DNA of 64,000 bases from Mesostigma viride (taxonomy: Eukaryota; Streptophyta; Mesostigmatophyceae; Mesostigmatales; Mesostigmataceae), in contig RPFO01000516.1 in the NCBI GenBank assembly GCA_009746045.1, positions 62,001 through 126,000 on the forward strand. Reading direction: 5' to 3'. The notes under the pieces are model-generated. The model did no database searches, was not told the DNA's origin, and saw only the letters and a program-made list of their open reading frames with translations. The translations under genes were made by a program, and so were the position numbers. How positions within the stretch are numbered: the stretch's first letter is position 1; every line of letters starts with the position of its first letter. Below are positions 1-10,219 of the stretch, one piece after another.

Positions 1-1110
1 ATATCATCAATACGAGGTAGAGGGTATTTAGATTTCACAGTAATATCATTCAACTTCCTATAATCAGTAACTAGGCGAAACTTGCCATTTGGCTTAGGAA
101 CTAACAGGACACCAGCTGAGTAGGGGGAGTTACTAGGCTCTATCAATCCTGCTTCTAATAATGACACTAAAATCTGTTTTAGTTCCTTTAACTCGGTAGG
201 GCCCATTCTATACATCGGAGAGTGCGTAGGAACTGCACCGTCCTTGATAACTACACGGTGTAAAACAGAACGAGGAGGAGGATAAGAAGGAGTCTTTTCT
301 TCAAATACTTTTGAGGAATCTATCACAGCCATGTATCTTACTATTTCATTTTCAGTAAATCCTACTCCTATTGTATCCACTGTATTTACATCTATATCCA
401 CACTATTATTAGTGATAGGTATCTCTTGTACTTCTAACTGAAGGAACATACATAATAGGTATCCATTTTGCTTTAATTCAGAACGTAATTCGTCATTTGA
501 CATTAATACTTCAGGTATAGGTCTTACAGGAGGATCAACAGGTGTAGGAGGAGTAATATCTACCAAGGATAAATTTTCCAATCTATAATGACGTTCAGGT
601 ACCCAGTAAGAGCTATCTGGAAACCAAATGACCATGGTATCATAATTAATAGTAATCTTATTATCCTGGTGCCAATCTAATCCTAGTAATACATCAGCGG
701 TAGTGATAGGGCCTATAGTGGCCGTCAGGTTGACAGTACGTCCTTGTATAACCATGGGAAGGGACACCGTACCCGGGGAATGACTGGTGCGACCATCAGC
801 ATAATGAACAGTAACGGGTTTGGTGTGAGGGGTAGGGACTAGTCCTAAACGCCTAACTAGGGCCTCGCTCACAAAGGAGCTAGCCGCACCGCTATCTACC
901 AACACAGAGACATTCAAGAGTTCATCAGCATGCAAGAAGGGGTCTACAACAGTGTGAGGGACGGTTAAACCACCATTCAAGAACATAAGAGGACGCACAC
1001 GTAGTGGTAGGGAAGATTCAGCTCCTACAGAGGTTATAAAAACAGGCAGGCAAAAATTTTTATCTGGGGTACTATCTAAGGACCTGTCCAGGTTACCCCC
1101 GGCTGACAGG
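1..1110 (-). CDS. Gypsy pol fragment: aspartic protease and N-terminal reverse transcriptase
   Basis: Translation of the minus strand shows a retropepsin motif VDSGAA near 880-905 and a LLGLDW motif near 670-690. These are followed by a linker and the first RT blocks near 1-180, including [16 protein letters not shown] and YPLPRIDD. These are hallmarks of Ty3/Gypsy pol. The frame continues past the left edge of the window, so length and condition cannot be judged. Part of the nested-element host described at 1-13650. Confidence 0.85.
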
Positions 1111-1111
1111 C

Positions 1112-1591
1112 CTACTGTTCCCCCTCCCCCCCCAAATCCATAGGAACTAACCCCGAAGAAGACCCTGGCGAAAAAGCCACTGCTGGAGGGTCACGAGGGA
1201 GCGAAGAGGGTGCGGGAGCCTGATTATCATAGGGGAACCCTGGGGATCCTGTCTGCACAGCATTCAGCCTACTAGGGGTAGCTGAAGGAATGCGTCCTGA
1301 AGTAGGACGAATAGGAGCACGCTGAGGGGTACGAGGAGGGCGAGCGTCGGGATGAGGGGGAGCACCCGAAAGGAACTTGGGGCACTCACGTTTAAGATGA
1401 CCTACTTCCTTACAATGATAGCATGTGATATGAGAGACATCAAGGGCTGAAAGGTCAGTAACACAGATATCTAATTCTTCTACATAGGAGTTCTCCTCCT
1501 CAGGGGTAAGGATAATATTATTAATACGGGAACGGGTAGGAAGAGAAGGGGTGGTGAAGAAATCTGCTACACGCAAGAGATGCTGGCGCAC
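1112..1591 (-). CDS. Gypsy gag, nucleocapsid part with CCHC zinc knuckle
   Basis: The 159-residue ORF contains [14 protein letters not shown], a CX2CX4HX4C zinc knuckle (about 1380-1430), followed by a proline-rich tail. In retroelements this domain binds the genomic RNA. It lies directly upstream of the protease region in element orientation, as expected for gag. Confidence 0.8.
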   Translation of the reverse strand: MRQHLLRVADFFTTPSLPTRSRINNIILTPEEENSYVEELDICVTDLSALDVSHITCYHCKEVGHLKRECPKFLSGAPPHPDARPPRTPQRAPIRPTSGRIPSATPSRLNAVQTGSPGFPYDNQAPAPSSLPRDPPAVAFSPGSSSGLVPMDLGGEGEQ

Positions 1592-2301
1592 ATGCTTGAG
1601 GGGCAGATCAGTAAAACGGTAGGCAGAGAACTGGCGCTTGACTTCACGTAATAAGGGTCTACTGAGGCCTTGAGGAAGCGAGCACGTACTTCTGCACCCG
1701 ACAAATCCCTAATTCGTACCATCTGAGCATCAAACTCTTTCATATACTCCTTAAATGATTTAGTACCCTGCTGCAAGGTACCAAAGGCTAATCTATCCTG
1801 CCAATCTGAATCAGGAGGGACTAAATGGTTCTCTAAACGCTTAAACAATTCTGCTACAGAGTTAGGGTAGGCATGAGAGGCCAAAGACTCACACTGAATG
1901 AGGTTAGCAAGCTCAGGAGTAATACAGGTTGTGAGATAGTGAGGAACTAATACAGCATCAGAAAGACGCCACCTATTATGATTCTGCCACGACTCTGTGT
2001 TCTGGGTAAGCAACATAATAAAGGTGAAAAACTGTTGAGGGGTAGACTTGACATCCAGCTTGGGAAGGTTAGCAAAGAGGGGAAGAGCAGGGGGCTTAGG
2101 GGGATTAGAAGAGTCAGTTTTTCCCATAGGGCCACTATCTTCCACTGCTACATAAGCGGGATAGAAGGAAGGAAGAGGAAAAGTCTTGGGTAGGGGTCTA
2201 GCTAGAAGGGGCCACCGTTTCAGGCTGGTGCCCATAAGAGAAGGGGACAGTATATTGCTCACGAAGAGAGGAATAGGCAAAATGATCATAATTTCTGTCA
2301 T
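1567..2301 (-). CDS. Gypsy gag, capsid-like part
   Basis: The ORF encodes a helical capsid-type segment (FTFIMLLTQNTESW...; WQDRLAFGTLQQGTKSFKEY). The W-x-D-RL-x-F/L-x-LxQ-x-SF-x-EY pattern is typical of the retrotransposon gag C-terminal capsid region (PF03732-like). It overlaps the neighbouring gag ORFs at both ends. I treat it as a fossil part and make no attempt to reconstruct the full protein. Confidence 0.7.
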   Translation of the reverse strand: MTEIMIILPIPLFVSNILSPSLMGTSLKRWPLLARPLPKTFPLPSFYPAYVAVEDSGPMGKTDSSNPPKPPALPLFANLPKLDVKSTPQQFFTFIMLLTQNTESWQNHNRWRLSDAVLVPHYLTTCITPELANLIQCESLASHAYPNSVAELFKRLENHLVPPDSDWQDRLAFGTLQQGTKSFKEYMKEFDAQMVRIRDLSGAEVRARFLKASVDPYYVKSSASSLPTVLLICPSSMCASISCV

Positions 2302-2765
2302 CTAAGGGCATGGTACTGAAATCACTATTAACTTCTAAATCAGCCACACGGGTAGGGACCTGGGCTGCCTCATAGGCCGTCTCAGGGTAGGACCAGGAAG
2401 CAGGTGGGTAAAAGGGAACTGCACTAGGGCGCCCAGAAGGACCGACAGGGGCAGAGGCACGACCCGTGTTAAGAGCAGGCATGGAAGGAACAGGGTGGGA
2501 AGGAGGCCTAAAAACATTGTTAGTCAGTGAGGACCTGCTGGAGGGTTGAGCCAAGGTTGCAGGAGGGGCAGGGGCCTGGTTCAGGGTAAGGGAAGGGTCA
2601 TCACTAAATCTGACTTGCATACGTTGACGTTGTTCATAGGTAGGAGGGGTAAGTGAGGGACGACGGCGACCATCAGCAAGAGGAGAAGGAGGTGAGGCAC
2701 GAAGATTACCTTGAGGAGTGAGATGGTGTACCGTTTCAAGTGAGTCCCGTCGGTTACCCCGATTG

Positions 2766-2802
<37 letters not shown>

Positions 2803-2854
2803 TAGTAGGAGTATTGGTAGGTATAGGCGACAGGTTACCACCCACTGGATCCAT
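2198..2854 (-). CDS. Gypsy gag, N-terminal low-complexity part with poly-asparagine
   Basis: The 218-residue ORF starts with MDPVGG and carries a run of asparagines encoded by an ATT/AAT trinucleotide array at about 2764-2802, then a Pro/Ser-rich stretch. No catalytic domain is seen. The position upstream of the capsid-like ORF fits a gag N-terminus. Confidence 0.6.
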
Positions 2855-2978
2855 TTTTGTTTAAGTAAATGATCAAAAATCTAACTGAAAGCAACAAGGA
2901 TAAAGGACCAGGCCTAATATAAGGCAAGGAAAGAAAAGGAAAAGATTTTAATGGCTTAAAAGAAAGGGACAATTTAAA

Positions 2979-3374
2979 TCAGTCCTTTTTAACAACAGTA
3001 ATGGATAGGGAACCGAATTCCAAGGTGAGAGGAGTATCTAAGCTAGATGAGGATGCAGCCCTCTTATTAGGGGGAGACGAAGGAGGAGTAGCAAAATCTA
3101 GAGCTTCTACAGGAGGGCGACCATGAGGAGTAGAACGTACATGTAGGCCTAGATCTGATACGCTATGGTCTATAAGGAATTGTTGAGCTTCCTCGAAGGT
3201 AACAAATTTCTTATACCTAATTACATTATATGTACGGTTTTGCACTATCTTCCTAGCATCTGACCAAGAGAGGAAAATGGCTGACCATTGAGGGGTAATA
3301 ACTACGTAATACTTAGCTAAACTATTATCACTAGATGAATGGGAAGGCGCAGTAAAAACACGACGTTGACTCAT
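2979..3374 (-). CDS. Gypsy accessory ORF with RNase H1 N-terminal (viroplasmin-type) domain
   Basis: The 131-residue ORF upstream of gag contains KYYVVITPQWSAIFLSW, then YKKFVTFEEAQQFL. This matches the pattern of the RNase H1 N-terminal RNA/DNA hybrid-binding domain, also called the caulimovirus viroplasmin-type domain (PF01693): YYVV...G(I/V)(Y/F)..W..... V.....YKKF.t.eEA..FL. There is no RNase H catalytic domain in the ORF. The likely role is binding of RNA/DNA hybrids or RNA (inference). The rest of the ORF is a Ser/Pro-rich tail. Confidence 0.65.
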   Translation of the reverse strand: MSQRRVFTAPSHSSSDNSLAKYYVVITPQWSAIFLSWSDARKIVQNRTYNVIRYKKFVTFEEAQQFLIDHSVSDLGLHVRSTPHGRPPVEALDFATPPSSPPNKRAASSSSLDTPLTLEFGSLSITVVKKD

Positions 3375-3420
3375 GATAACTCACCTGGCGTGTCTTGTGA
3401 TGTCAAGCTAGACGAGGTAG

Positions 3421-3676
3421 AGTTAGTCTCCATCATGCTTTGCTGTAGACTAAGTCTCAAAGGCATTGTGAATACAACGTATGAATAAGCCTTGTAAACC
3501 CACGTTGGTATGTGAATATAAATACCACGTGGGCTATGCAGATAGGGATGCTAGTCGAGTCGCATACGTTTCCCTAGATAGGTACTTTGGGTACTGAGGT
3601 ACGTGACAGATGTCAGTACCCAGTATACGTAGTGTCCTGTCATTGGACGGTACTAGAGTATCCTAGATAGGGACCG
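3421..3676 (+). repeat. 5' terminal direct repeat (LTR) of the Copia-like element
   Basis: About 256 bp, matching 12315-12567 apart from one 3-bp length difference. It contains a good TATA box (TATAAATA near 3517) for plus-strand transcription of the element. Its ends read AGTTAG... and ...GGACCG, not the usual TG...CA. The exact last base is uncertain by one. Confidence 0.8.
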
Positions 3677-3913
3677 TACTGCAGCGTGCATTGATTTGTG
3701 ATCGCACGATGCAGTGACTAGACGGCTACCTGTCATCGTGTGGCCACGGGCCAACGGTCTGCACCCAACGGTCACTGGCGGCGCAGCCGGTGAGAGGAAC
3801 GTTGATAAAGGGTAAACCTATTTTCTAATGAACCAAGCAATTCATTGCTCACCGCTTCAGTGTTCTCAAGCAATATATCCCACCGCATTCTAACTTGAAT
3901 TTTATTTGCTACC

Positions 3914-5059
3914 ATGGCTATCACGAACAAGAATGTCGCTAAGAAGCTTACCTACAACGAGGATGATGATGGGCAGGATCGGCGGATGCCCAGAGACAAC
4001 AACAAGAAGCCGGCTGGCGATGCGGCCATTTCCAAGAAAAAGAAAAAGAACAAAAAGACTCACAATGGTTGCCAGGACGAGGGGACGGCGGCTGCAAAGC
4101 CGACCGACCTACCCCCCTCCCCTGCGAGGCCGGAGGCCGAGACGGCTCCCCCCGGGGAGACCGGCTTACCCTCGACTCCGGCGGCCGCCCCAGCCGCAAC
4201 CACGGCTGGCGCGGCCATGGCTGCGGAGACCTCGGTGGTAAACCCCACTGAGGCTCCACAGTCCGGCCCCACGTTGCCATCTCTTCGGGAGCGTATGCCC
4301 CGTCAGACGGCCTCGGTGGCACCGGACGGGACGATTACCTTTCGTCCCGCCACATCAAACCTTAATGTCCCTTTCGCCCAGGGACATAACCACATTGAGC
4401 TAACGTTTGGGCGACCCTCTGCGTCCCTTCTTCGCAAGAAGAAGGACATGGAGAGTATTAAACTCGCACGGGTGGTGCGAAAACCTGTGGAACCCATCGC
4501 CGGACAACCAATGTCCGACGATGAGGTATCCGACACTGCCAGTCTCCCCGATGGGGAGACTGAGATCAATCTTACCCCAGCGCTCCTGGCGGTCGAGCAG
4601 GCCGCGCTGGTGGCAAATGAAGAACGCCGAGCGCGGCAGCGGGACCGAGAGGTCCGCCGAGAGGCGGCTTTTCGGCTCGCCGCTAAGCGGCAAGAATATG
4701 AAGAGGAAGCCGCCCGTCGCCTGGCTACCCACCAGGCGATGGCGGACGCGTACCGCGAGGCCACCCAGCGGTTACGTGACCTCTTAAAAAATGCTGACTA
4801 TCCCATGGACTATGCGGACAGTCAAGACCTGGCCGAGCTTGCTCGGTCAGCACACTTTAAAACCATGTCCTCCATCACCCAAGCCAGGGTCACGGAGGCC
4901 ATCTTGGCCAAACATGGGGTGGTAGCTGAAGAAGCCCCCCCGCTGGAAACCACCAGCAAGAAACCCTCTCCCCCCAACCCCTGCAGTACAAGGAGGGACT
5001 GCTGGCCCTGGGTGCGAGGAAGGGCAAAGAGGCGGACTGTCCAGTCCGGCCTGCTATGA
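3914..5059 (+). CDS. Copia-like element, first ORF (charged, coiled-coil rich)
   Basis: The 381-residue ORF opens in a good start context (ACCATGG) about 240 bp after the 5' LTR. It has a basic lysine-rich N-terminus (KKKKKNKK), a long Ala/Pro-rich region, and from about residue 210 an Arg/Glu/Ala-rich stretch likely to form a coiled coil. There is no recognisable enzyme motif. It may be a gag N-terminal part or an accessory protein. Confidence 0.55.
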   Translation: MAITNKNVAKKLTYNEDDDGQDRRMPRDNNKKPAGDAAISKKKKKNKKTHNGCQDEGTAAAKPTDLPPSPARPEAETAPPGETGLPSTPAAAPAATTAGAAMAAETSVVNPTEAPQSGPTLPSLRERMPRQTASVAPDGTITFRPATSNLNVPFAQGHNHIELTFGRPSASLLRKKKDMESIKLARVVRKPVEPIAGQPMSDDEVSDTASLPDGETEINLTPALLAVEQAALVANEERRARQRDREVRREAAFRLAAKRQEYEEEAARRLATHQAMADAYREATQRLRDLLKNADYPMDYADSQDLAELARSAHFKTMSSITQARVTEAILAKHGVVAEEAPPLETTSKKPSPPNPCSTRRDCWPWVRGRAKRRTVQSGLL

Positions 5060-6364
5060 TCATGGGAGAACCACTCCCTGACATACCCGAGGATGAGGCT
5101 GCCTTTCAGGCAGCCCTCCGGGAGCATGAGGTACGCAAGGAGATGAAGCGTCTCATGCGGGAGGAGGCCAGGAGGAGAGCAGAGGCAGACACCCCTGCCC
5201 GCCCCTCCACCGATGGGGCTGGACCCAGTGGGGTTACCCGGACACCCCCGGGCTCCCCCAGGGCCACCATGACCCCCCCTCCCCCTCCCCCACCACCCCA
5301 GGTTCGCCCTGTGGGTTGGGGCCCCCTCCCAAACCAGGGGGGGTGGCCAGGACCCCAGGAGGCCCTGGGGGGAGGTGCAGAGGTGCCACAGGCACCCAAC
5401 AGGCCTGCTGAGGCCCCCCCAAGGAGCGGGGATGTCCTGGAACAGCTCGCCATTCTCCAGGCCCAGCTGGCCTCGTTGCAAGATCAGCAGTTAACAGCTA
5501 ACCAGCTGCAAACTGTCGAGGGCCTGCGCGCCCTGATGTCGCGGTATGAGCGGGGGACCATCAACCTGGACCCCACCCGCCTGCAACAAGCAACCGACGG
5601 CTTCTTGAGGGCCAACCCCCCTCTCACAGGTGTGTTTAACCCTCATAAAAAGGAATCCAAAATCAATATTGCTGGCTTGCCTGAGGGTCACACTGTTGAA
5701 CAAGCTAAGCAATTTGTTTTTGCTTTGGAGTATGGGATGGAAGGTCTTAACCTTAGACATCAGTTTAAGGCTCTCAGGGCCTCCTCCACATTCCATCAAT
5801 CATCTCCTGCAATCAGAGCATTGATTCAAACCTATCAGGAACGTACCCTGACACCTGAAGCAGCCATTGAACAGTGGCCTACCTTTATCACTGATCTGAA
5901 ACAGCTAGTGCTTACCAATAACCACATGGAAGCAGTAGAACGTTTCAACTGGCTTGCTGCATATAAGGTGAACAAGAATAACCTCTCTGGGGATGCAAAA
6001 ACATACAGGGTAATGATTGAGAAAGACCTTGAGCTTCTCAAGCTCCAACCAAGGTATCTCATCCACACCTGGCTAACAAAAGCTAATTTGCAACCTTCTG
6101 TCCTGGCTACCCTGCTTACAGGCCTCAAGTCCCTCTGGGACAACTTCAGAGCTGCCATGCTCTATATCGAGGAGGCAGTGGACCCCCTGGGTACTGGCAA
6201 CAACCAGGCCCAGGACCCCAAGGTCCAGGGTGTCCAAGGCCACAAACGCAAGGGGCAGGCCAGCCAGGGGGGGCACCCAAGACCCACAAGTCCTCCCACC
6301 AAGGGGGCAGTGGCTCTCAGGGGCGTGGCAACACGTGGCACCGTGTGCCCCTGCATGGCAACCC

Positions 6365-6398
<34 letters not shown>

Positions 6399-6420
6399 GG
6401 TCCCAGCAGGGCAACAATAA
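5056..6420 (+). CDS. Copia-like element gag-type ORF
   Basis: The 454-residue ORF has a Pro/Gly-rich first half, a helical capsid-like middle (about residues 150-370) and a C-terminal poly-glutamine run from a CAA array at 6363-6420. It directly follows the first ORF. The capsid call is by position and composition, since I do not recognise a named gag family. Confidence 0.55.
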
Positions 6421-6609
6421 CAACAGGTCCCAACAGGGCCAAAACAACAACAACAACAGGTCCCAGCAGGGCCAGAACCGGTCCCAGCAGGGAAACAACA
6501 ACAACAACAACAACAACCAGCCTGGCAACCCTGGTCCATAAGGTGCCTGAGGTGCTTCCAACGAGGGCACGCACGGCACAACTGCCCCAACAACGACTCC
6601 CTGGCCAAC

Positions 6610-8052
6610 GTGGATCTCTGCCCGGGCTGCTGGCACGCACGTCATCCCCTGGGGCCTCCAGGCAGCCGTTGCAACAGGCCTCGCTACCCAAATCAATGTG
6701 AGTTCACTCACCTTATGTACTCTGAGGATGATGATCTCATTACCATTGGGGATGGCAACCAGGGCATAATTGATTTTGAGGCAGCAACCTTACTGTCCTC
6801 CCAACACCCTGTTCTGGAACCTTACATAAAAGCACTAACCCCTACTGTTGACAACTCCATAGATATCAAGGAGCTTGCTCATCAGCTGCACCTAGCCATG
6901 GGTCATGAAACAGTGGCTGAGGAACTGGCCAGACGGCTGGGGGGTAGTAGCATGGGAAAACAACTCAGGAATGCAGTAAAACTGGCTAGACAACACTGTC
7001 AAGAATGTCAGTTCAATAGCCCCAAACCTCAAAAATGGCATACTGCAACTCCTTCCACCAATAGGGGCATGATAGTGGGGGATGTGATGCACATCAACAA
7101 AGATGTCCAACCCTACCTGATCCTAAAAGACTCATGGTCCAGGTTCACAGTAATGGAACCCCTACCTGGCATGTCTGCAGGGCAGCTACGTGTTGCACTC
7201 ATGATTGCTTTACCCAGATTCTACCCAGTTGACAGAATTTTGCTTGATCAACAATTTTCTTGTCTGACTGACCTGGAAGGGTGTGAAGCAATAGAGATTG
7301 CTGGGCTGGAAGATCATGAGGGTCAGGGGGTCATTGAAAGAACCATCAGATCTGTCAAAACCCTACTAGCCAAAAATCCTTCCAAGGATGCTACTTCAGG
7401 GGTCTATTGTGACAGGGCACTCTGGTGTCATGAAATGTGCACAACCCTAAACATGAGACCTGTCTTGCATGCCACGTGGGGTGAAGTAATCCCAGCAGGC
7501 CTGCAGGCAGGTGTATATCCCCCAGAGGTGATAGCACTGTACAACACTGCACGTGCACAAACCTCAGCAAAACTGGCAGAAAAAGATAAAACCCATTCCA
7601 GGCCAGTATTCCAAAAAGGTGATCAAGTTCTCTATTACAAGGAAAACAGCTTTGGTAAGGTTGGAACTTGGCTAGGTCCAGTTACCATCCGTGGATTTAC
7701 CAAAAACAGCAAGACCGTGGAGGTCAAGCACAATATCAATGGGAAGCGTCACAGGGTGAGCTGTCATAGAATTAAGAAGTATTATTCTCCCATGGCAGAC
7801 GTGCCTGGGGAAGAGTCTTTAAGCATGGACTCACTACTTCTATCTGGCAACTCCAGCATGCCCAGCAGTAGCTCTGAGCCACCAATTACTGCTGTTGACA
7901 GCACCACAGCACCCTCTGTGAACCCTTCCACCCTCAGTGAAGCCAGGCCCACTTCACAACCTGGGGATTGCTTAACCAGGCACGAGGTAGCTGGGTTGGA
8001 AGCATTAGCTCAGCCCCAAGGCACGAACCTGTCTGCCAACCTCCCGCTCTGA
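6610..8052 (+). CDS. Copia-like element integrase ORF
   Basis: The ORF encodes an HHCC zinc-binding module (HLAMGH ... HCQEC, about 6888-7005), then a DDE core: GDVMHIN (first D), RILLDQQ (second D) and GQGVIERTIRSVK (E). A C-terminal WLGPVTIRGF segment resembles the GPY/F-type integrase tail. Integrase inserts the reverse-transcribed cDNA into host DNA. A CX2CX4HX4C zinc knuckle lies just upstream at 6544-6588. The integrase stands upstream of the protease-like domain. Confidence 0.82.
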   Translation: MDLCPGCWHARHPLGPPGSRCNRPRYPNQCEFTHLMYSEDDDLITIGDGNQGIIDFEAATLLSSQHPVLEPYIKALTPTVDNSIDIKELAHQLHLAMGHETVAEELARRLGGSSMGKQLRNAVKLARQHCQECQFNSPKPQKWHTATPSTNRGMIVGDVMHINKDVQPYLILKDSWSRFTVMEPLPGMSAGQLRVALMIALPRFYPVDRILLDQQFSCLTDLEGCEAIEIAGLEDHEGQGVIERTIRSVKTLLAKNPSKDATSGVYCDRALWCHEMCTTLNMRPVLHATWGEVIPAGLQAGVYPPEVIALYNTARAQTSAKLAEKDKTHSRPVFQKGDQVLYYKENSFGKVGTWLGPVTIRGFTKNSKTVEVKHNINGKRHRVSCHRIKKYYSPMADVPGEESLSMDSLLLSGNSSMPSSSSEPPITAVDSTTAPSVNPSTLSEARPTSQPGDCLTRHEVAGLEALAQPQGTNLSANLPL

Positions 8053-8059
8053 GGTCAAA

Positions 8060-9364
8060 TTGGCAGTCGCCTTGCAAGCATTACACAGGTCACATAAGCA
8101 ACAAGCTGCTGTGGCCGCAGGGTTGGCAAAAGTCTCAGCTGTGTGCACTAGTCAGGACCCCTGGACCCTGGCAATAGACACTCAGGCACAGGTCAGTGTG
8201 ATCAGTGCACAAGCCATCCCTGGTCTTGAGATTGCACCTTCATTTTGGGCACGGGTGCAGGATTTCTCAGGCCAAAGCTCACTGGATGTAGTGGGACAAG
8301 TGATGCTCCCTATACTTGGTATTCAGACACCCTTCCAGGTGGTGGAGGGGTACTCTGGTAACACCTTGTTGGGGGAACCTTTTGTATCCTATCCTGGGGT
8401 GCTTATCTCAGCTAATGAGCTCAGTGTCACAGGGGTGGGTGCAGTTCCTCTGGACCACTTTAAAATCCCTCTCTCCAGTATTGTCCCTGGTATGGATGCT
8501 GTCATCAAGGCAGTCAACACTCAGTATGCACCAGGGGAGATCCCTGATCTGGACAAGTTAGTGCACAGCCAGTTCCTCCATCCCTCAGCCTTTGGGCTGG
8601 GTAAGTGGGACATAGCCATGCACTCACCCCACCAAATCTCCCACGTCATACAAGAATGCAAAACACAAAAAGGGTTTACCAAGTGGCTGATGGCCATTGT
8701 CCACCAAGCCAGGCAGGAATGGGTCCTGCCCAACCCCAAAAACCCTCAATACAAACCGCCTGTCACCCCTTCATGGGACGTGCCAGAGGGAGCCAAAAAG
8801 CTCAGATTAAAATTTGTTCTCAAACAAAAACCACAAAAAGTGGGCTCCCCAATCTTCCATGCCAGACCATGTGTCACAGAATTAAAGGGGACATCCACAC
8901 TGCCAAAAGGGGAAACATACACACCTGGGCTGCAACAAACCTCACTCAGGATCATGCTCTCCCTATTCCTCCACAACCTCAATGCAGGCCAAGACTATGT
9001 CTGCAAAGCCACTGATATTAAAAGGGCCTTCCTCAGGGGGGACCCAGAAAAGGCTGAATCTGTGTGGAAAGGGAAGGTGTACGTGGTAGACACCCCAGCT
9101 GTGTGGAAACCTTATATTGATGAGCCCCACCTTATCATCAACATTGGGGTGGAAGGGCTTGTCAGTGCCCCAAAAATTTTCAGAGACTCAGCAGAGGAAG
9201 TATTCAAAAAGCTCAAGGCCACGTATGATGACCTGGACCCATGCTTTTTTGTTGTACCCACCCCCTCTGGACTGCTGTTCTTTGTGTGGCATGGAGATGA
9301 CCAACTCATTTGTGGGCCTAGAGCTGAGGTGGAAATTTATTCAGCAGGTCCAGGAATCATATGA
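8060..9364 (+). CDS. Copia-like element protease-like domain and reverse transcriptase
   Basis: The N-terminal part has a retropepsin-type motif around LAIDT...VSVIS (about 8170-8205), with LLGEPF some 60 residues later. The second part is a Copia-class RT: KFVLKQK, HARPCV, YTPGLQQTSLRIMLSL, TDIKRAFLRGD, and the catalytic block FFVWHGDDQLICG near 9280-9320. RT and RNase H together make the cDNA copy. In ordinary Copia elements the protease precedes integrase, and here it follows. Confidence 0.8.
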   Translation: MAVALQALHRSHKQQAAVAAGLAKVSAVCTSQDPWTLAIDTQAQVSVISAQAIPGLEIAPSFWARVQDFSGQSSLDVVGQVMLPILGIQTPFQVVEGYSGNTLLGEPFVSYPGVLISANELSVTGVGAVPLDHFKIPLSSIVPGMDAVIKAVNTQYAPGEIPDLDKLVHSQFLHPSAFGLGKWDIAMHSPHQISHVIQECKTQKGFTKWLMAIVHQARQEWVLPNPKNPQYKPPVTPSWDVPEGAKKLRLKFVLKQKPQKVGSPIFHARPCVTELKGTSTLPKGETYTPGLQQTSLRIMLSLFLHNLNAGQDYVCKATDIKRAFLRGDPEKAESVWKGKVYVVDTPAVWKPYIDEPHLIINIGVEGLVSAPKIFRDSAEEVFKKLKATYDDLDPCFFVVPTPSGLLFFVWHGDDQLICGPRAEVEIYSAGPGII

Positions 9365-9445
9365 GATTGGCAAACAGGTGGAATTGAGCACAACCCCCAT
9401 CCAGTTCTGTGGCATCATGTTGCAGCTGCACAGGCAGCCAGATCA

Positions 9446-10219
9446 ATGGGTCTGCTCTCTCTCTCCTCCTGCAGAATATATCAAGATTGTCTAGATCTGC
9501 TGCATCACACCTGCCTCCCCTTACACATGTGTGCCACTGTTCAGGGCAAACTGGGGTGGTGGTCAGCCATCTGTGGGGCTCCCTTAGCTGTCATCAGCAG
9601 GGTCACCCATGATGTTCTAGTCAAAATCAAATGCAGTCACATCAGGAAGTTGATCCATGACTGTCCCCCCCTCATCCTCCATGGCCTGAATCTGATGGAA
9701 GACATCCACATCCAATGTGTCATGGACAGCTCCATGGAGAGCAGAACAATCAATCAGATGGGGGCACGGGAATCAGGGCTGTTTTTTCTCACCAACAGGT
9801 CAGATTACATGTCCCTCACTTCCTGGTACAGCAGGCTACACCGCAGAAAACCTGGCAGCAGCAACTCAGCTGAATGTCGTGCTGTGGTGTCTGCTGCATT
9901 GCATGCTCGTTCCCTGCAGCACATGCTCACCTGGCTACAAACCCAGGCAGGCAGCACATGCAATGTCATCTCACATCTCTATACTGACAGCCAATCTGTG
10001 ATCAGTTTTCTAACCAAGAAATCTGTTTCTGCTGCTGTCCACACTGACTTGGATTGGGTGATCCTCAAACAGGAGGCCACCTATTTTTCCAGCTGGACTC
10101 ATGTGGATGATGAGGACAACCCAGCAGACGCTCTCACGAAGCTGCGGGATGCTGCTGGCCAACAGTACCAGCTCCTCTTTCAGAACATGAACCCCTATGA
10201 TATCAGAGTCAGTGTTTGA
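9446..10219 (+). CDS. Copia-like element RNase H region
   Basis: The ORF shows Copia-type RNase H features: SAECRAVVSAALHA, LYTDSQSVISFL, and the diagnostic C-terminal NPADALTKL (ADxLTK), followed by about 30 residues. The domain removes the RNA strand during reverse transcription. Confidence 0.75.
   Translation: MGLLSLSSCRIYQDCLDLLHHTCLPLHMCATVQGKLGWWSAICGAPLAVISRVTHDVLVKIKCSHIRKLIHDCPPLILHGLNLMEDIHIQCVMDSSMESRTINQMGARESGLFFLTNRSDYMSLTSWYSRLHRRKPGSSNSAECRAVVSAALHARSLQHMLTWLQTQAGSTCNVISHLYTDSQSVISFLTKKSVSAAVHTDLDWVILKQEATYFSSWTHVDDEDNPADALTKLRDAAGQQYQLLFQNMNPYDIRVSV

Noticed and set aside
3421-3676. The 256-bp direct repeat as the Gypsy LTR
   Set aside because: It flanks the Copia-like element and is itself flanked by a 5-bp duplication. 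The Gypsy LTR is the TGT...ACA repeat at 13513-13650 on the other side of the leader.
3906-4787. Alternative-frame ORFs over the first Copia-like ORF
   Set aside because: GC-rich shadow frames. The ORF at 3914 has the better start context and element position.
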